From Patiria miniata (lineage: Eukaryota; Echinodermata; Asteroidea; Valvatida; Asterinidae), in the NCBI RefSeq assembly GCF_015706575.1, contig NW_024037059.1, forward strand, positions 33,738,129 to 33,802,128: 64,000 nucleotides of DNA. Reading direction: 5' to 3'. Positions within the stretch are counted from its first letter, which is position 1. Each line of letters opens with the position of its first letter. The notes beneath the pieces are model-generated. The model ran no database searches and had not been told where the DNA came from. It saw nothing but the letters and a program-made list of their open reading frames with translations. Shown here in pieces: positions 14,001 through 26,500 of the stretch. The translations under genes and the position numbers were made by a program.

Positions 14001-16831
14001 ACCTGAACGACAATTTCAACGAGTACATATTACCGTAGGATAAAGATGTTCTTTAAGCCGATGGGTATTTTGAAAGGGCTTGAAACAACACTGCAAGAAG
14101 GATTTACAATTTGCTTCGAGTGGAAATGTCTTTCTTCATCAAAAATTGTGTTTGTCCTACCGCTGTATTTTCTTTCCTGTGATAACATTTATAGAAAGTG
14201 TGCACGCTAAAATATAAAAAGATTTCCTAGACCTTACTTTTTAAATTACAAATTTTCCAGAATTGGCCATGAGCAATGTTTCATCATCAGAATATATACT
14301 GTCTTGCATATTCTATTTCCTTCTCAGTGGAGTAATTTCTACACAGAAAGCTGTTTGCAGTCAACGCGCTTCAGCGATTCGTCATCGGTATCAGGCAAAA
14401 ACCTCGCGGACAGCTAACCAAACAGCCATGACCATTATGACGTGTACATCACCCCAAGCCCAACAATATCTGCAGCCGAGGACTTCTGTCACATGCCACT
14501 GGGGAAAAACCACAATAAAAATCCTGGCCCCAGACACAGCGGTATGACTTTCGATGTCCAGTGGTTTCGCAAAACCAGTCATTCGCAAGTAAATACATGT
14601 GACAAGAATCTTTCTCGGGCCAGAGAAATTAGAAAAGTCTGGCATTGTAGACATGGGGGCTACCAGTACTAATCAAGCATGTACAAATGTAATAATGCCG
14701 GCTGCAGGACAAAACGCGCGTTCACAACACAATGAAGCCATGGGGGTTGCGCTCCAGTCGAAAACAGCGAGTAATATTAATTGATTCTTGTCAATACTCA
14801 AAACAAAGTCATGGCTGCAGCTTCACGCTGAACAGAAATTTAAGTTCTGACCTTGGGGATTCGCGTCTTTTCTTGTGAGGAAAATGTAATTGGTGCCTCT
14901 GCAGACTCCCTGGCGACGCAGTGTTCTCAGACAATGCCAAGGATTGTACTCTTGGTATTGCTGCTTCTTTTTTGCTTTCTTGTACAAAATAATTCGCCTG
15001 CACAATTCCCCCAAGACAAACCGACCATGCACATCTCCACCGCCAAGCAAATCTAATAATTCACTCTCTCGGGTTCCATCGCAGACAATGTCCGACACAA
15101 TTCCCCTACTATTTTCCGAACATCCTAACAATGAATTCTAACATAATGCCTTTGTTGGAGCTCAATGCAAAGCTCTTTGGTTTGCCCCATCCAGAGACAA
15201 GCCAAGTCCATTGTACTTGTTGTTTTTCCTTGGTGCTTGGAAGTCGCCATGGAAATTCATTTTTGCTTGACAAACCAATTCACTCAAACACATAACTATT
15301 ACCAAGAGACAGCATACGCAAATTCGCTATCCTCGGCTGGTTTATGTTTCCCAATTTGTCTTGCCTAGCCATACCAATAAAGCCCCCGCTTTCCTGCAAA
15401 TGCTAACTCTCACTGGAAAATATACCTGTCCTCTAAAGACAAATAAGTGGAAAAAGCAGATGTACAAATCACCATTCTCCACGTCGTGAGCTCGCCGGGA
15501 AAATTTACATTCAGATTAATTTGTTTTTCTCGTCTACCTCAATAGAGCTAAGCGGAGATGTCAGGCCAAATACAAATGGCTTGTATTTCTACTCTCGGAA
15601 ACAGATTTCCCCGGTAATTTGGTGCGAGGCGAATTGGAACCTCTCTGACTGTTTGTTTTTCCTTTGCGGGGTTTGTTTGCTTAAATCACTCGACAAGTGC
15701 GCTCAATCTGCGCGCATATCAAATAATATCACAATACTAAACGATTTGACATGCGAAAACATTTTTACACCGTATATAAATCTAATAATATAATTCGCGT
15801 TGCAGACAATCGGCGCCCTATGAAACCAGCTGTTAGTTTTCACAATAAGGAGCCTTTTCATTTCTCCATTTCTTCATTTCGTTTGTAGTTTTTAAATCTT
15901 TTCCCCACAATTTGTTTCATCCCAGAAAGAAAAGCGGCCTTTTGGAATCCTAAGAACTCTTCGTCGTAAAGAGTAAGGCCATTCAGAAACCACAAAAGTG
16001 GCGCGGAGGAAATCGTCGCACGGTTTTCTTTTATCGCCAAGTTGAAAGAAGGAAATAAAAAAAATCATGGAGTTTGGTCCGCGGGCGACAGGTCCACAAA
16101 GCATGGGGATTACGACAATGGAGTTGAAGCACCCATTATTATCCCGCCCGGTAAACCCCAACAAAAGGTACCTGCACTTTCGGTCTTTCTTCTTGGCGAA
16201 TTATCATCGCCATACCCTAAAGGCAATCTCCAGCTTTAATATATCGAATCATTTCATTTGATTACACTTCGAGGGTTCTTCGTTTGACGAGTTCATGACG
16301 GGAGAGGCTCGGGAGCTATGAAATAAACTTCCCGGTAGTTTTTTTCTTTTCCCTGTGATACTTTGGTGTTCGTGAAACGCACCAATGATGCTTGCGACTG
16401 CCAACTTGACAGGTTTTGTCGTTCAACGATTGATGGATAGTGCGTTCGACCCTCTCCAAATCCACTCGGAGTTCTCCCCAGCACTGATCCCCCTGGGTGA
16501 ATCATCCACACGCTGGAAAGTTTTCGACCAGAGATCTTCGGACTTGAACCACACAAATCCATTCTGTTCCACTCTGTTTTCACTGTCCGCCCAATTGATC
16601 AATCGCTCCACGTGTGGATGGCACGTGGAATTTAAACTGAACCCGCTGAGAATTGGAAAGGAAAAAAACAAGTGTAAAATCGACTCTAAGGTATACTTGG
16701 GGTTCACGAAAGACAGATCAGCGCGCCACTTGTATTTGAAAGCAGTCAGACAAATGATACATTGCTGAGGGAATACCCATATAATTTCAAGATGGAAAAC
16801 CGCAGATGTAGATGTAAGGACATACAGATCG
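5040..16831. other. Gene desert segment, nothing recognised
   Basis: Almost 12 kb without a supportable exon. Short open frames on both strands (for example around 12.75-13.26 kb and 14.4-15.1 kb) overlap each other, lack splice-phase partners and resemble no family. There are A-rich and CT-rich tracts (about 10,005-10,035; 13,508-13,522) but no obvious transposon termini. Confidence 0.5.
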
Positions 16832-16835
16832 TTAA

Positions 16836-17350
16836 AGGGAATATACATCATTTGCTTTTGCTGTTATTTTCAGAAATGGATGGAATTGGGGGGTTGGAAA
16901 TATAAAGCAAATATAGTTGCACTGACTTTTTGGAGGTTTTGGGTTCGAAAATGCTATAAAAACCAAGAAAAACGATCATTTTCCTGTAGTCTGGTTCCCT
17001 GACTCCATATAAGAAGAAACAGAGCAGTTTACATACATTGGGGAATTGTAAGGTCAGGGAACCAGTCTAGCTGGCTCGTACCCGTTCATAGGTTTGTAAT
17101 CCATTGCAAACAAGTGCAATGGTCAATTGGGGCCAGTATTTGAAAAAAAGCCAGTTGTTTCCAACGCTGATCGGCCGATCAGCGTTGGAAATTGATACAA
17201 AAATACCACTTTTCTTGAAAATGACAGTATACCAGGTGCCATAATTTTACAGGATGCTTCAGGCTGTCATTTACCAACATCCTATTAAGGTATTTCGCAA
17301 AAACTTGGTAGTTTTTTTTCTTCGATGTTTGCAAATGTTGTATATTCCCT
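16836..17350. mobile_element. TTAA-flanked MITE, family A, copy 1 (515 bp)
   Basis: The ends are inverted repeats starting AGGGAATATACA and extending about 20 bp with one two-base mismatch. TTAA lies at 16832-16835 and 17351-17354. Internal structure includes a 28-bp palindrome centred on CGGCCG near 17,160-17,190. A second stem is formed by a TCTGGTTCCCTGACTCC-like arm near 16,990 and its partner near 17,055. No coding capacity is seen. A nearly identical full-length copy is at 60391-60909, so this is a genuine interspersed family and not a chance palindrome. Confidence 0.9.
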
Positions 17351-17354
17351 TTAA

Positions 17355-19638
17355 GATATGGTAGCTTTCTTTACGTTGACATTAAATTATCATCCTTGAT
17401 CTCAGAAAAACCTTCAAGAGTATTCCAGGATAGTTTTCGCAAATGCAGTTTAATGGGCATGTATACATCCATTAGATATTAGTATAGTTCAATCCATTGA
17501 CACACACATCCTTTAACTTTCACGAGTACCCCAACAGTTTTTCGCCAAGAGGATTTTGAAGAATCTGGGATGGTTAGCGTTCATTACATGTGAATCAAGG
17601 GCACGTTTTAGGGAAGACATGGATATTATTGAGCAAATCTTATATTCCCTGTATTTAAGCAACTGATCGTTGTCCTGGATTTGACTTTTTTTCCAGTTAA
17701 CTGGGCTAAGTTAGCCCTGGCCCAAGTAACAAAACAACATAATCACCTAATAAAATCATTTTTGCATAAACAACTGCAAGATATATCTTTAAAAAAAAGT
17801 TAATCTTTAAAAAGCTTTCGGGGAAAGTATGAGTAGGTAAATCGTATTATCTGATATAGGCAACTAAAACTGGCCAAAAGCAAGCACCTACCCAAGTAAC
17901 CAGACAAAATGTTTTACCACTGTCGGTCGTCGACTCACTAATAATAACTAACAATAATAATAATAAGAGGTTTTTACAGAAATTGTTCATAAAGAACTTT
18001 CGGTTCGTTTCATATTTACACATGTATCCGACAACATCAACCTCTTCCGGGAATTAATAATTTGTGAGACATTTGATTGTATTATCTGATGCCTATACCA
18101 TTCTTTCCAGTTGAAAAACACCGACTTTAATCTTTCAGCCACAGGTACCTATTATTCCCTACACACCGCCTTTGACCTTCCAACTTGGTGCCGCAAAAAA
18201 CACCCCTCAAAGGATTGTTCCTTCTTATTTGACGATTATTATGAAGTCCAAAGTTAATTCCACTACAATGACATTTCTTACGGCCAGCAGTCACTAACAA
18301 TGACACAACCCCATGATTGTTCTTCGCAGAGAATAGCAACTCCCACAGCTGAGATTGTTATGATCACGGGCTTTCGAAAAACAAGAAATGCATAACTTAA
18401 TCGTGATTCCAAGCGGAAAAGCTTTATAGCACCTCAGGTGTGCTGATTTTTTAATAATGTTTATTTTCATAACCTCCAATATGCCCGGTGGAGTTGAGTA
18501 GACGGGCGCTTTGTGTACCTCACTTTCCGGGCACTCAACCTTCGGTCGCTAGGCCGAGTTGGGTTCAGGGAGAACCGGGGAACAAAAGACCGTGTGCGCT
18601 GATTTTGGGTCAGGATTACGCACACTGTGAGCTGCATGCAAACCCTCCCGGCGCTAGGGTGAAAACCCGTGAATGCACGGGTAATATTGCCAGCGTAGGA
18701 GCCCTCCACCTCAAGACAAAACAAAATTACATCAATGAGACTCCCCCATCGGGCCCACTTTATGAATGACTACACCCCTCGTAGCCATGTTCCAATAATT
18801 AATTGTCTACCCAACTTGGAAAAGCTTTTTCCCCGATAAAAAAAAATCGCCCCAGTGCCGTGTCAGACTACGGATCGCAAAGGGAATCGGTTAATGATTT
18901 TAGGGAGTGCTGAATGCTGATGTTGGCCTGGGGTGTGTCTGGGCGTAAGAAAAAGGAAAACTCGGTCACGGGACGAGGGAGGGCAAGAAAAACAGTGGAC
19001 GTTTGCCAAGCGCTGGTGTACGGTGAATTGGGTTAATAACCAATTACTTTAGTCACCAGAAAATGTATGTTAATTATATTGTGAACTGCGGCGAGTTGCA
19101 CCGAAACAAAACAAGGCAGACGATTGGCTCAATGTGCGCTGGAAGTTTCAGCAATACAGAATACTACACTGGGTATCCAGAAAAATATGCAAATTTCTCG
19201 CCCGCTCTGACGTCAGACGTGACCCAGGGGTCACTCTGTTTGTTTACACCGCGGCAGATCGGTCTCCCACTTCAAAAGTCCAATTAGATATCGACGCCTA
19301 ACACTTTTATTACTTCAGATCTACTTCTCGACACATGCAATTTCATTAGGCAGCCGAGAAGCGTTAATATATACGTCACGGCTGCCATTAAGAGCTTCAG
19401 GGAAAGTCTTCTCTGTTTTCTCTGCCCATGTACGAGGTTGAAGATTTGTATTCTGTTGCAGTGGCTGACCAGGCGCGGATATAGGTCTCCCTGGGCTGAA
19501 CAGAACAGAACACATCGTGTGTGAGGACTTAGCAAGTATCCTCTCCGCTTCCCAACCACCTCTTGAGTTGTCTACGAAGTCAACCACAATCTTAAAGCGT
19601 CATACAGTAGACTGGCACTCTGTTCGATGAAACAGTAC
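17355..19638. other. Non-coding stretch with AAT microsatellite and one CRE palindrome
   Basis: It contains an (AAT)n-like tract at about 17,938-17,968 and a perfect TGACGTCA at 19208-19215. No gene can be supported. The 18.5-18.7 kb part is richer in CpG but shows no motif cluster that I can name. Confidence 0.5.
19208..19215. promoter_or_regulatory. Perfect cAMP-response-element palindrome
   Basis: The sequence reads TGACGTCA, the palindromic binding site of CREB/ATF-type bZIP factors. It is followed within about 20 bp by AGGGGTCA, a nuclear-receptor-like half-site. There is no adjacent gene start, so a regulatory role is only possible, not shown. Confidence 0.3.
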
Positions 19639-19968
19639 GATCTGCTCAGGGGCGTATCTAAATATGTAAATATTTAATGTGTCTTGCGAAATGACCACGT
19701 CAGTGTGATCTGCTCAGGGGAGTGTTATAATATGTAAATATTTATTGTGTCTGCGTAATGACCACGTAAGTGTGATCTGCTCAGGGTGTGTCATAAAGTG
19801 TAAATATTCATTGTGTCGTACGCAATGACCACGTTAGTCTTCTCAGGGGCGTGTCATAATATGTAAATGTTTATTGTGTCTTGCGTAATGACCACGTTAC
19901 TATGATCTGCTCAGGGGCGTGTCATAATATGTAAATCATTGCGTCTCGAGTAATGACCACGTGATGAC
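19639..19968 (+). repeat. Minisatellite, five units of about 66 bp
   Basis: Five diverged head-to-tail units fill the interval. Each carries three conserved blocks in the same order: TGCTCAGGG, then TGTAAAT, then AATGACCACGT. Unit starts are near 19639, 19708, 19775, 19841 and 19906. Unit 4 has lost part of its first block and unit 5 is shortened in the middle. The spacers vary more than the three blocks. Confidence 0.9.
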
Positions 19969-22430
19969 AGGTTTCACGATCAATCAGAGCATCACAAACA
20001 AACCAATTCGGGTTGATATATCCAAACTTGAAATAGAAACTACCCGCTACTGCTATCAAGAAAAGGCAATAGCAATCAATTTTGATATACTAAACTGAAC
20101 ATCAATATAGTAACAGTCATTGTTCCTTAGTCCTACTAAGGTCAATGTGAGTCAATATTCTGCTTCAGGAACATCCAATATTATAATGAGGTCAAAGTTT
20201 AGAGGATTTTCATTTCGTAAGGAGATTAAGGGCTTGTAAATTATTCTGAAATCATAGATGAAGCGGAAGCTGAGATGAAGCAGGGTTTCACACCCGTTCC
20301 CAATAGACCAGTCAATGATCGTAAAGTAATCATTTTGAGATCAAAACCTTCAAAATAGATCAACCTGAACAACGCTTGTTTCGATCCTACTACTAGCCCC
20401 ACACTTATCGATAGAGTATAAAGAGGAGCCCCTTTAAGAAGTGTTCAACAAAGTTCAAACACCCCAATATGAAAAAGGATTACGTCATTACCGGGTTCGG
20501 CAATAAATACTGAATGATCAAATAAATATAAGGCCAGGTGTCAATCACCAAGATTGAGATGGCAGCTGATCGGCATGAAACCCGTAACCCTTCAACCAAT
20601 CAAAGCGTTCCGTATCACCAGAAAGAAATTCAATTATTGCGTGTTACACCCAACCGTCGTAAACCGCATTTAACGTGTGCCATAAAATGGTCATAAAATA
20701 CTGCAGGGTGTTGCTAATGCATGTCATAAAATAATCAAGTGGCAGGTTTATATCCAAGGCTTTTTGTCCATCTGTAATACAAGAAACTGTCATGTCGCAT
20801 GGGTTATTGTTTTATAACAGTTGCACAATTATAGGACCTTTATACAGGGTTAACTTTATACGCTAAAGGATCGTTATTTTTATAAGGATAGCTTTAATAG
20901 TCATTCGTTAGGTACTCTTTCTCCGCTAACATATTCAAGAAAATATCACTCAGTTCGACTGGTCACTGAGAACTGGATTGGCTTTGAAATTCGAAACTAC
21001 TGTAGGTTTTTTTTGGAAATGCATGGGTGGGTTAGTGAGTGTTTCAATTGCTAACTGAGGCAAAGTATTTCGAAAACACATTGACATTTCTGCTATCAGT
21101 TGTTTGTATCCACGGAATACATTTCCGTCAGTTAGACTTTTCCGTCTAATCCGATATCGTCCACTCAATGAGACAAAAAACACCTCGTTTTGAGATCGGT
21201 TTATCTAATCAAATCGGTTGCTACTTAGTCCGAGCTTAATGCAGCCTAACAATTTGTGCTACGGCGGAATTCAACACTTATTCCTGGGCCAAGTAGGACA
21301 GAATTTGTGCTACTCTGCAACCAAAGCCAAGAATGGAAAAAAAAAGATGAAGGAAGGAAAATGAAAAGAAAAATTATGCGATCAGGTTTACACCATCTCT
21401 AAAAATCACTTAACCAATCGGGAATCGTAAGCCCCCCCCCCCCCCCCCGTATCCCGATTTCACACCGCGGGCCATGCTGGACTCTCCTCTCGCCGATATT
21501 AATAAAATCAGATCTTGAGGGATAAGGAGGGAGGGAAGCAGAGATGAGGGACCCAGTACTTCTGAGTCTAAGACAGTTAAAAAAAACACAGGGGATTCTT
21601 CAATCTACCTATAGGTCCATAGGCAATACAGCGCGCATGACCGTACATGCGTTTGCATATAGCGCAATTCCTCATATTGGATTTTTTTATACCGGGATTT
21701 TACATCGGTCCCCACTCGACTCGATTGACAACTCATCGAATTGACTGGCAGTATTTTGAGAAATGATTTCCCACCTCCAGGGAAACAAGAGCAGCAACAG
21801 GAAGTGCATTACTGGTATTCCGAGTCCTCTATTTTCTTAAGAATAGTCTTTTTCTTAGTTTTTGATCACTTTGGGATTTTTTTCTCACTGGTTTTTTTTG
21901 CTGGTTGATGGGCGTCCTGTGTTTCACCGAGTGGTCTCCCATTTCCTGGCCAAGGAAACCACGCTCGCCCCTCGGCATCACTAGCCCACTTGGGCCGGTC
22001 AAAACCGCACCGTCTCGGGTAAAATTTCACGGTGATTTACAACCAAATACACCAAAAAAAATCCAATCCCTTCTATCTCGCACAACCCTGCTTCGCCTAG
22101 CCCCATGCTAATAATATCTGAAAAAATATCTGCAAGGGCGGCTAATATTATTACCTAAGACTGCTGATTTCAATTGCAGGATCCTAACACAACATGCCCA
22201 TAACGAAACTACGGTCGCGTCTCTCCTTAAAAACACACCGTCGGATTTCCCAGCACCGTTAATTATATTTTCTTTGCATAAATCGCTGAACTCCCTGAAT
22301 TAAATAAATAATCACGCGTAATTGCGCTGTAAATGTTCTGTTTCTTCATTCTTGTATTCTTCTTTGTAAGAAAGTGAATGAGTAAGCGGAGATAAATCAG
22401 TCCCGATCCCCCAAGACGGGCAATTTTCAG
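19969..22430. other. Non-coding stretch with poly-C tract
   Basis: No supportable gene. It holds a run of about 18 C at 21,432-21,449, a small hairpin (CCTTAGTCCTACTAAGG) near 20,130, and a stretch at about 20,155-20,300 that weakly resembles 37,750-37,920. Confidence 0.5.
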
Positions 22431-22439
22431 CAATTGAAT

Positions 22440-22605
22440 AATCGGGGAATACAGGGTCCGGAGCAAATTGGTTTCCAGGGACGCGCACGCGCAATCACAA
22501 GGAAGAGTGTACACGGTCGAAGTCTCGCGAGAATTTGAAGAGGGAAAACTTGCCCGATCGGCGCAGGGCTCCCCGCGCGCACGGTCCCCAGCCCCCAAGT
22601 GACTT
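22440..22605. promoter_or_regulatory. CpG-dense patch with NRF1-type and TCTCGCGAGA motifs
   Basis: The sequence contains CGCGCACGCGCA (22482-22493), a full match to the YGCGCAYGCGCR site known for NRF1. About 30 bp away is a perfect TCTCGCGAGA palindrome (22523-22532), a motif known from animal CpG-island and bidirectional promoters. The patch is CpG-rich against an AT-rich background. No start exon can be assigned on either side. It could be the promoter of a non-coding RNA, of a gene with a short non-coding first exon, or a chance cluster. Confidence 0.35.
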
Positions 22606-23241
22606 CCATATTGATTTGTCAAGTTAATGAAGCAATTTCCGGCGTTCATGGGAAAACTTACCATAACTCATTTGCAGCTAATAACATTATACCAACCAAC
22701 GTGCATAGACTGACGCAGGGGGCCGAGTACTCACCTCGGAGCAGGCCCATTACTTGGGGAAACTACATGCATAGATTTGGGAAGTGCTGGGATTTGTAAG
22801 TTACGAGGAATTCTCAATTAATTTGAGCCCATGTCCAATGGGACCCATATGTAAATATTGTAATAAGGCTCCCTGTGGAGAATTATGGACATGCTCCTTA
22901 ACACGGGCGAATGCGTTGAATGTCAAATGAAATGGACATTCGCGCTTTATCACAATCAGTCCTAACCCGGGCATATATTGTTAAAATACACTCTCGAATG
23001 ACTCAAGCGAAAACATTACCAAACTTTTCAACAATCTAGAGTTATCTGAAACCAACGATGTATGGCATATCTAGTAAACTAGTGATATCATATAGGCAAG
23101 CTTGCCAGTGGCTATATTACGTTGATATTTCACGCAATATTTTTGTATGCCTGCGACTATAGGCTGTTCAAAATGGCAGCCATTTTGTGTTGTAATGTGC
23201 ATGTCTGGAATATTGCCTGCAGATGCAGTCGTGATATCAAC

Positions 23242-23556
23242 CAAGGGCGGATCCAGGGGGGGGGCCAAAGGGGGCCATGGCCCCCCCCCCAAAACGAAAC
23301 CAATTTTTTTTTTTTTTTAATGTGACATCGCAATAAAGGCAGGCAATGAGTACACCACCATCTTTTCCTCAAAAAAATTGGTTAAAGTGGTCAGAAATTG
23401 CCTCAGATCGCACCACAGAGCATCTAGAATCCAAAAAAATTTCGGGGCCCTCACGGGCCCCGAACCCCACGCCGTAATTTTTTAGACCCACTTTTTTTGG
23501 GGGGGACCAAATTTTTTTTTGGCCCCCCCCAAAATTGTGTTCTGGATCCGCCCTTG
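23242..23556. mobile_element. hAT-type MITE with 8-bp target duplication (315 bp)
   Basis: The termini are the 15-bp perfect inverted repeat CAAGGGCGGATCCAG, flanked by the direct repeat ATATCAAC at 23234-23241 and 23557-23564. Terminal CA/TG and 8-bp duplications are characteristic of the hAT superfamily. The interior has G-rich and C-rich stretches that could pair. It also has a segment (about 23,390-23,475) matching the right half of the larger elements at 57.4-58.5 kb, so it is a shorter member of the same group. No transposase is encoded. Confidence 0.9.
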
Positions 23557-23564
23557 ATATCAAC

Positions 23565-26500
23565 ATGGTGTTGCATAGAACGACCCAAGGCACTGTGATC
23601 GATTTTGAGGCAGTTAAAGTGTGAGCACAATTTGGCATTGGTATACACGAAATTACTAAGCGGGAAAAATGGACCAAACTACCCATAGGGCCTATGGAAA
23701 ACCAAAGTTTCCAGTTGTGTGCATTGTCATTAATCGAGATATTCAACATCACACATTTCTACGGGAAAAGTAAATTGTTGTCTGCGAACTAAACTCTTAA
23801 ATCACAAATGAAAAGACTCATTGGGGAGCATTTAGCTAACACTGATTGGAGATACTTTAACGGCTCGAAAGAAGCCTAACTGTGAAACAGTGTCATTTCA
23901 GCTGCCCCTTTAAAATTATTCAGGTGACGTTATTTCTAACCTCCTTAAGCTAGACAGTTTGTTAGTCTCCTCGGTTGTTGGACCGAAGAGACTTTAGAGA
24001 GACTAATTTGCCAGCGCAATTCCGTACGAAAATGATACGAGAGTAAAGAAAGCAGAACGAGCTGTCAGGAACAGGCGTTCCAATCAAAACACAACACGAG
24101 CTGAGTTCGTCAAAATCGAAAGGATCAACGCTTTCAGAAAGATGAGACGGAATAAATTAGGAACTGAAGTTTTTTTTATGAGGCCGATGTTGAAAAGCGG
24201 CTGAATAACGTCTACGTCGCCACTAACTGATCGGTTTAGTGGCCAGTTGGTAGCCAGTTATATACAACTACAAGCGATGCAAACACTTAAATTGAATCCA
24301 TATATAGAGAGTATGCTTGAGCTTTTATTCAAGTTACGCAAAGTAGCTACATGTAGTTACTGACCGATACGTGACCAGTTAGGAGCCTCATGCAATGGTG
24401 TAAGCGGCTACTGCATAGAGGCGTTTGTACTGAATAAATATGATGTATCCCAAGAGAAGAGGCTCTTATTCCCAAGCCGGTCGAACACACGCGAGAAAAC
24501 ACGAGAGTTAATCACAATCATGCACTCTTTCCATCCATGTTTTCCTTCACAATTGTAAAAAAAAGTCTGGATCAAAAGCTATACGAGGTGAAAGAAAAGG
24601 AAAATGCGGATTCTGAAAACGCTGGGATCTTAATATCCCCAGATGAACAACTCCCTGAATTCTTAAACAATGACAAGACCATATAATGACATCTGGGAAA
24701 AGTTGATAAGAATTTATTGGGGCAAGTGACGTTGATTGAGGACTGAGCTTCTGTGATGTAAACAGCGACGGATAGTAATCACTGGGCAGCTCGGGAGAGG
24801 TAGTAATTAACTGAACAGCACCGATCTGTGACTGGACGGCTCAGATCACACAAATTCCTCTGCAAACGGGCAAAGTGGGACAAAGCCAAGAAAATACAAA
24901 GGCCCGGCCGCTAATGCAACTCCTTAAGACGGACAGCGCAGTCTGTGCGTTTGAGACACTTTGAAGAATCACCGCTAGCGTTGCCCTTAATTAAACCCGT
25001 TGCGTGTGCGGACGTGGCTATCTCTCATGCTGACCTGCTTGGCCACATATAAAATAACATTTGTTTACTTCACCAGACTGGAGCAGATTTTCTTTTTAGA
25101 GAGATATATTTCAGGAAATCAGCAACGGTTGGGGTTTCAGTAAGAGTTAGTCCCTAGGAAAGATATTTTGCCGCACTTATTTGCGTCTGAGTAGAGGATC
25201 AGAAAAAACCTAAACGTTTTCAACCTCGGGACGTGTCCAATGTGAACTTATAAAATTCTGTAATTTAATCTGTTATGAACGAATGTTAATAAAGGCAAGT
25301 AAATGTGCCTTGTACAACATTTGGTCCGAGAAACATAACTTTTGCTTGACATGGCCTTCCCTGGGCTTATTGGTCGACCCATGCATCAGTCGCGATGTAG
25401 GCAGGACTAAAGAGGAAACCGACATTGCCATGGTACTAACGAATAACGAATGACCAAAGAGTTATACGTAACGAGTCGGTACTTTTGGGTGCACCATTCA
25501 ATGCATCACAACACTATCGCCAGATCAATCTTGTGAAAAGGTTGTAAAAGAAAGAGATTTTGTTTGGAGATCGTAAACATTGCACCGCACCGGCGTGGCA
25601 CCGGCGTGACACCACTAGGTATGCGTTTGTGGAATGTCGCTCAGAGCGGAAGCAACCACAATTCACAGTCGGAAAACATGCAAAGCATTTTTTAAAAGGT
25701 CTTCAAATTATGGCTTGACTGTCACGCTTGCTCTGAGCCTGCTTCTGTTTGGACAAAGTTGTGGAAAATAAATCCCTTGCAACACATATTTCATTAATGC
25801 GTAACATTAATGCGTGACTTTAATACGTAACATTAAGAAAAGTACCCAAGCTATTATGCACATTGTCATGGCCGTTTTAGGGAATGGACGTAAAAAAGTA
25901 TGTTCTGTGCAGAGCAGCTCCTGGAGATTGACCTCTGGTCCGTTCTATTGTCGCGAGGTAAACGTTCAGCGCAATGGTTCAGTCCAATCTCACTCTATTC
26001 TGTACTGTGTCACAAATTGTTTTACCGCTGCTCCAAATCGAAAAGCGCTCGCTACTTGTTTGCATTATCTAACTAAATTGTGCTGCTTATTATCATCTAC
26101 AATATATCTCGAGCGCACCCCAAACGCACAATTATTTTCTCCAATTCAGATCCCGGTCCTTTCAAACGATTTGGGTAACCAAGCAACAAGTTATCTTGGA
26201 TTTGGACAATAATTACAAACTCCCAACCCCCCCCCCCCTTGTCAGTGTAAAAGGGAAAGGCGTTCGCAACGGTTGACAAACGTCATCACTCACTGTTTAC
26301 AGAGAAAAAAATACCGGGCGGTTTGGCCTGAAATACCGTGCCGCCAGGGAAGCGTGCAGCTGAGGAAAGCCAACAGGTCGGACGTCACTCGTTATTACAT
26401 TTCTCCGTACTTTGGTGAGCGATTGGCCATCCATTTCGCTCTGAACTTTTGCCTGCCCCAATAATCATGTTTGATGGATTGGAAATCCGAAACTAAAAAA

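Noticed and set aside
16385..16851. Open frames of 127 codons (+) and 142 codons (-) over the same stretch
   Set aside because: The minus-strand frame runs into the MITE-flanking sequence. Neither has a domain, and opposite-strand overlap suggests chance.
21432..21449. Poly-C and poly-G runs (also near 26.2, 27.6, 43.5, 46.2, 46.9, 53.8, 56.1, 58.5 and 63.9 kb) as functional quadruplex sites
   Set aside because: Many belong to hAT interiors or duplicated intron units, and run lengths in assemblies are unreliable. There is no independent sign of function.
22263..22664. 133-codon minus-strand frame across the CpG-dense patch
   Set aside because: Nothing recognisable in the protein. The CpG patch itself explains the lack of stop codons.
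25814..26212. 132-codon plus-strand frame
   Set aside because: No signal, domain or splice context, and it begins in a small AT-rich tandem repeat.
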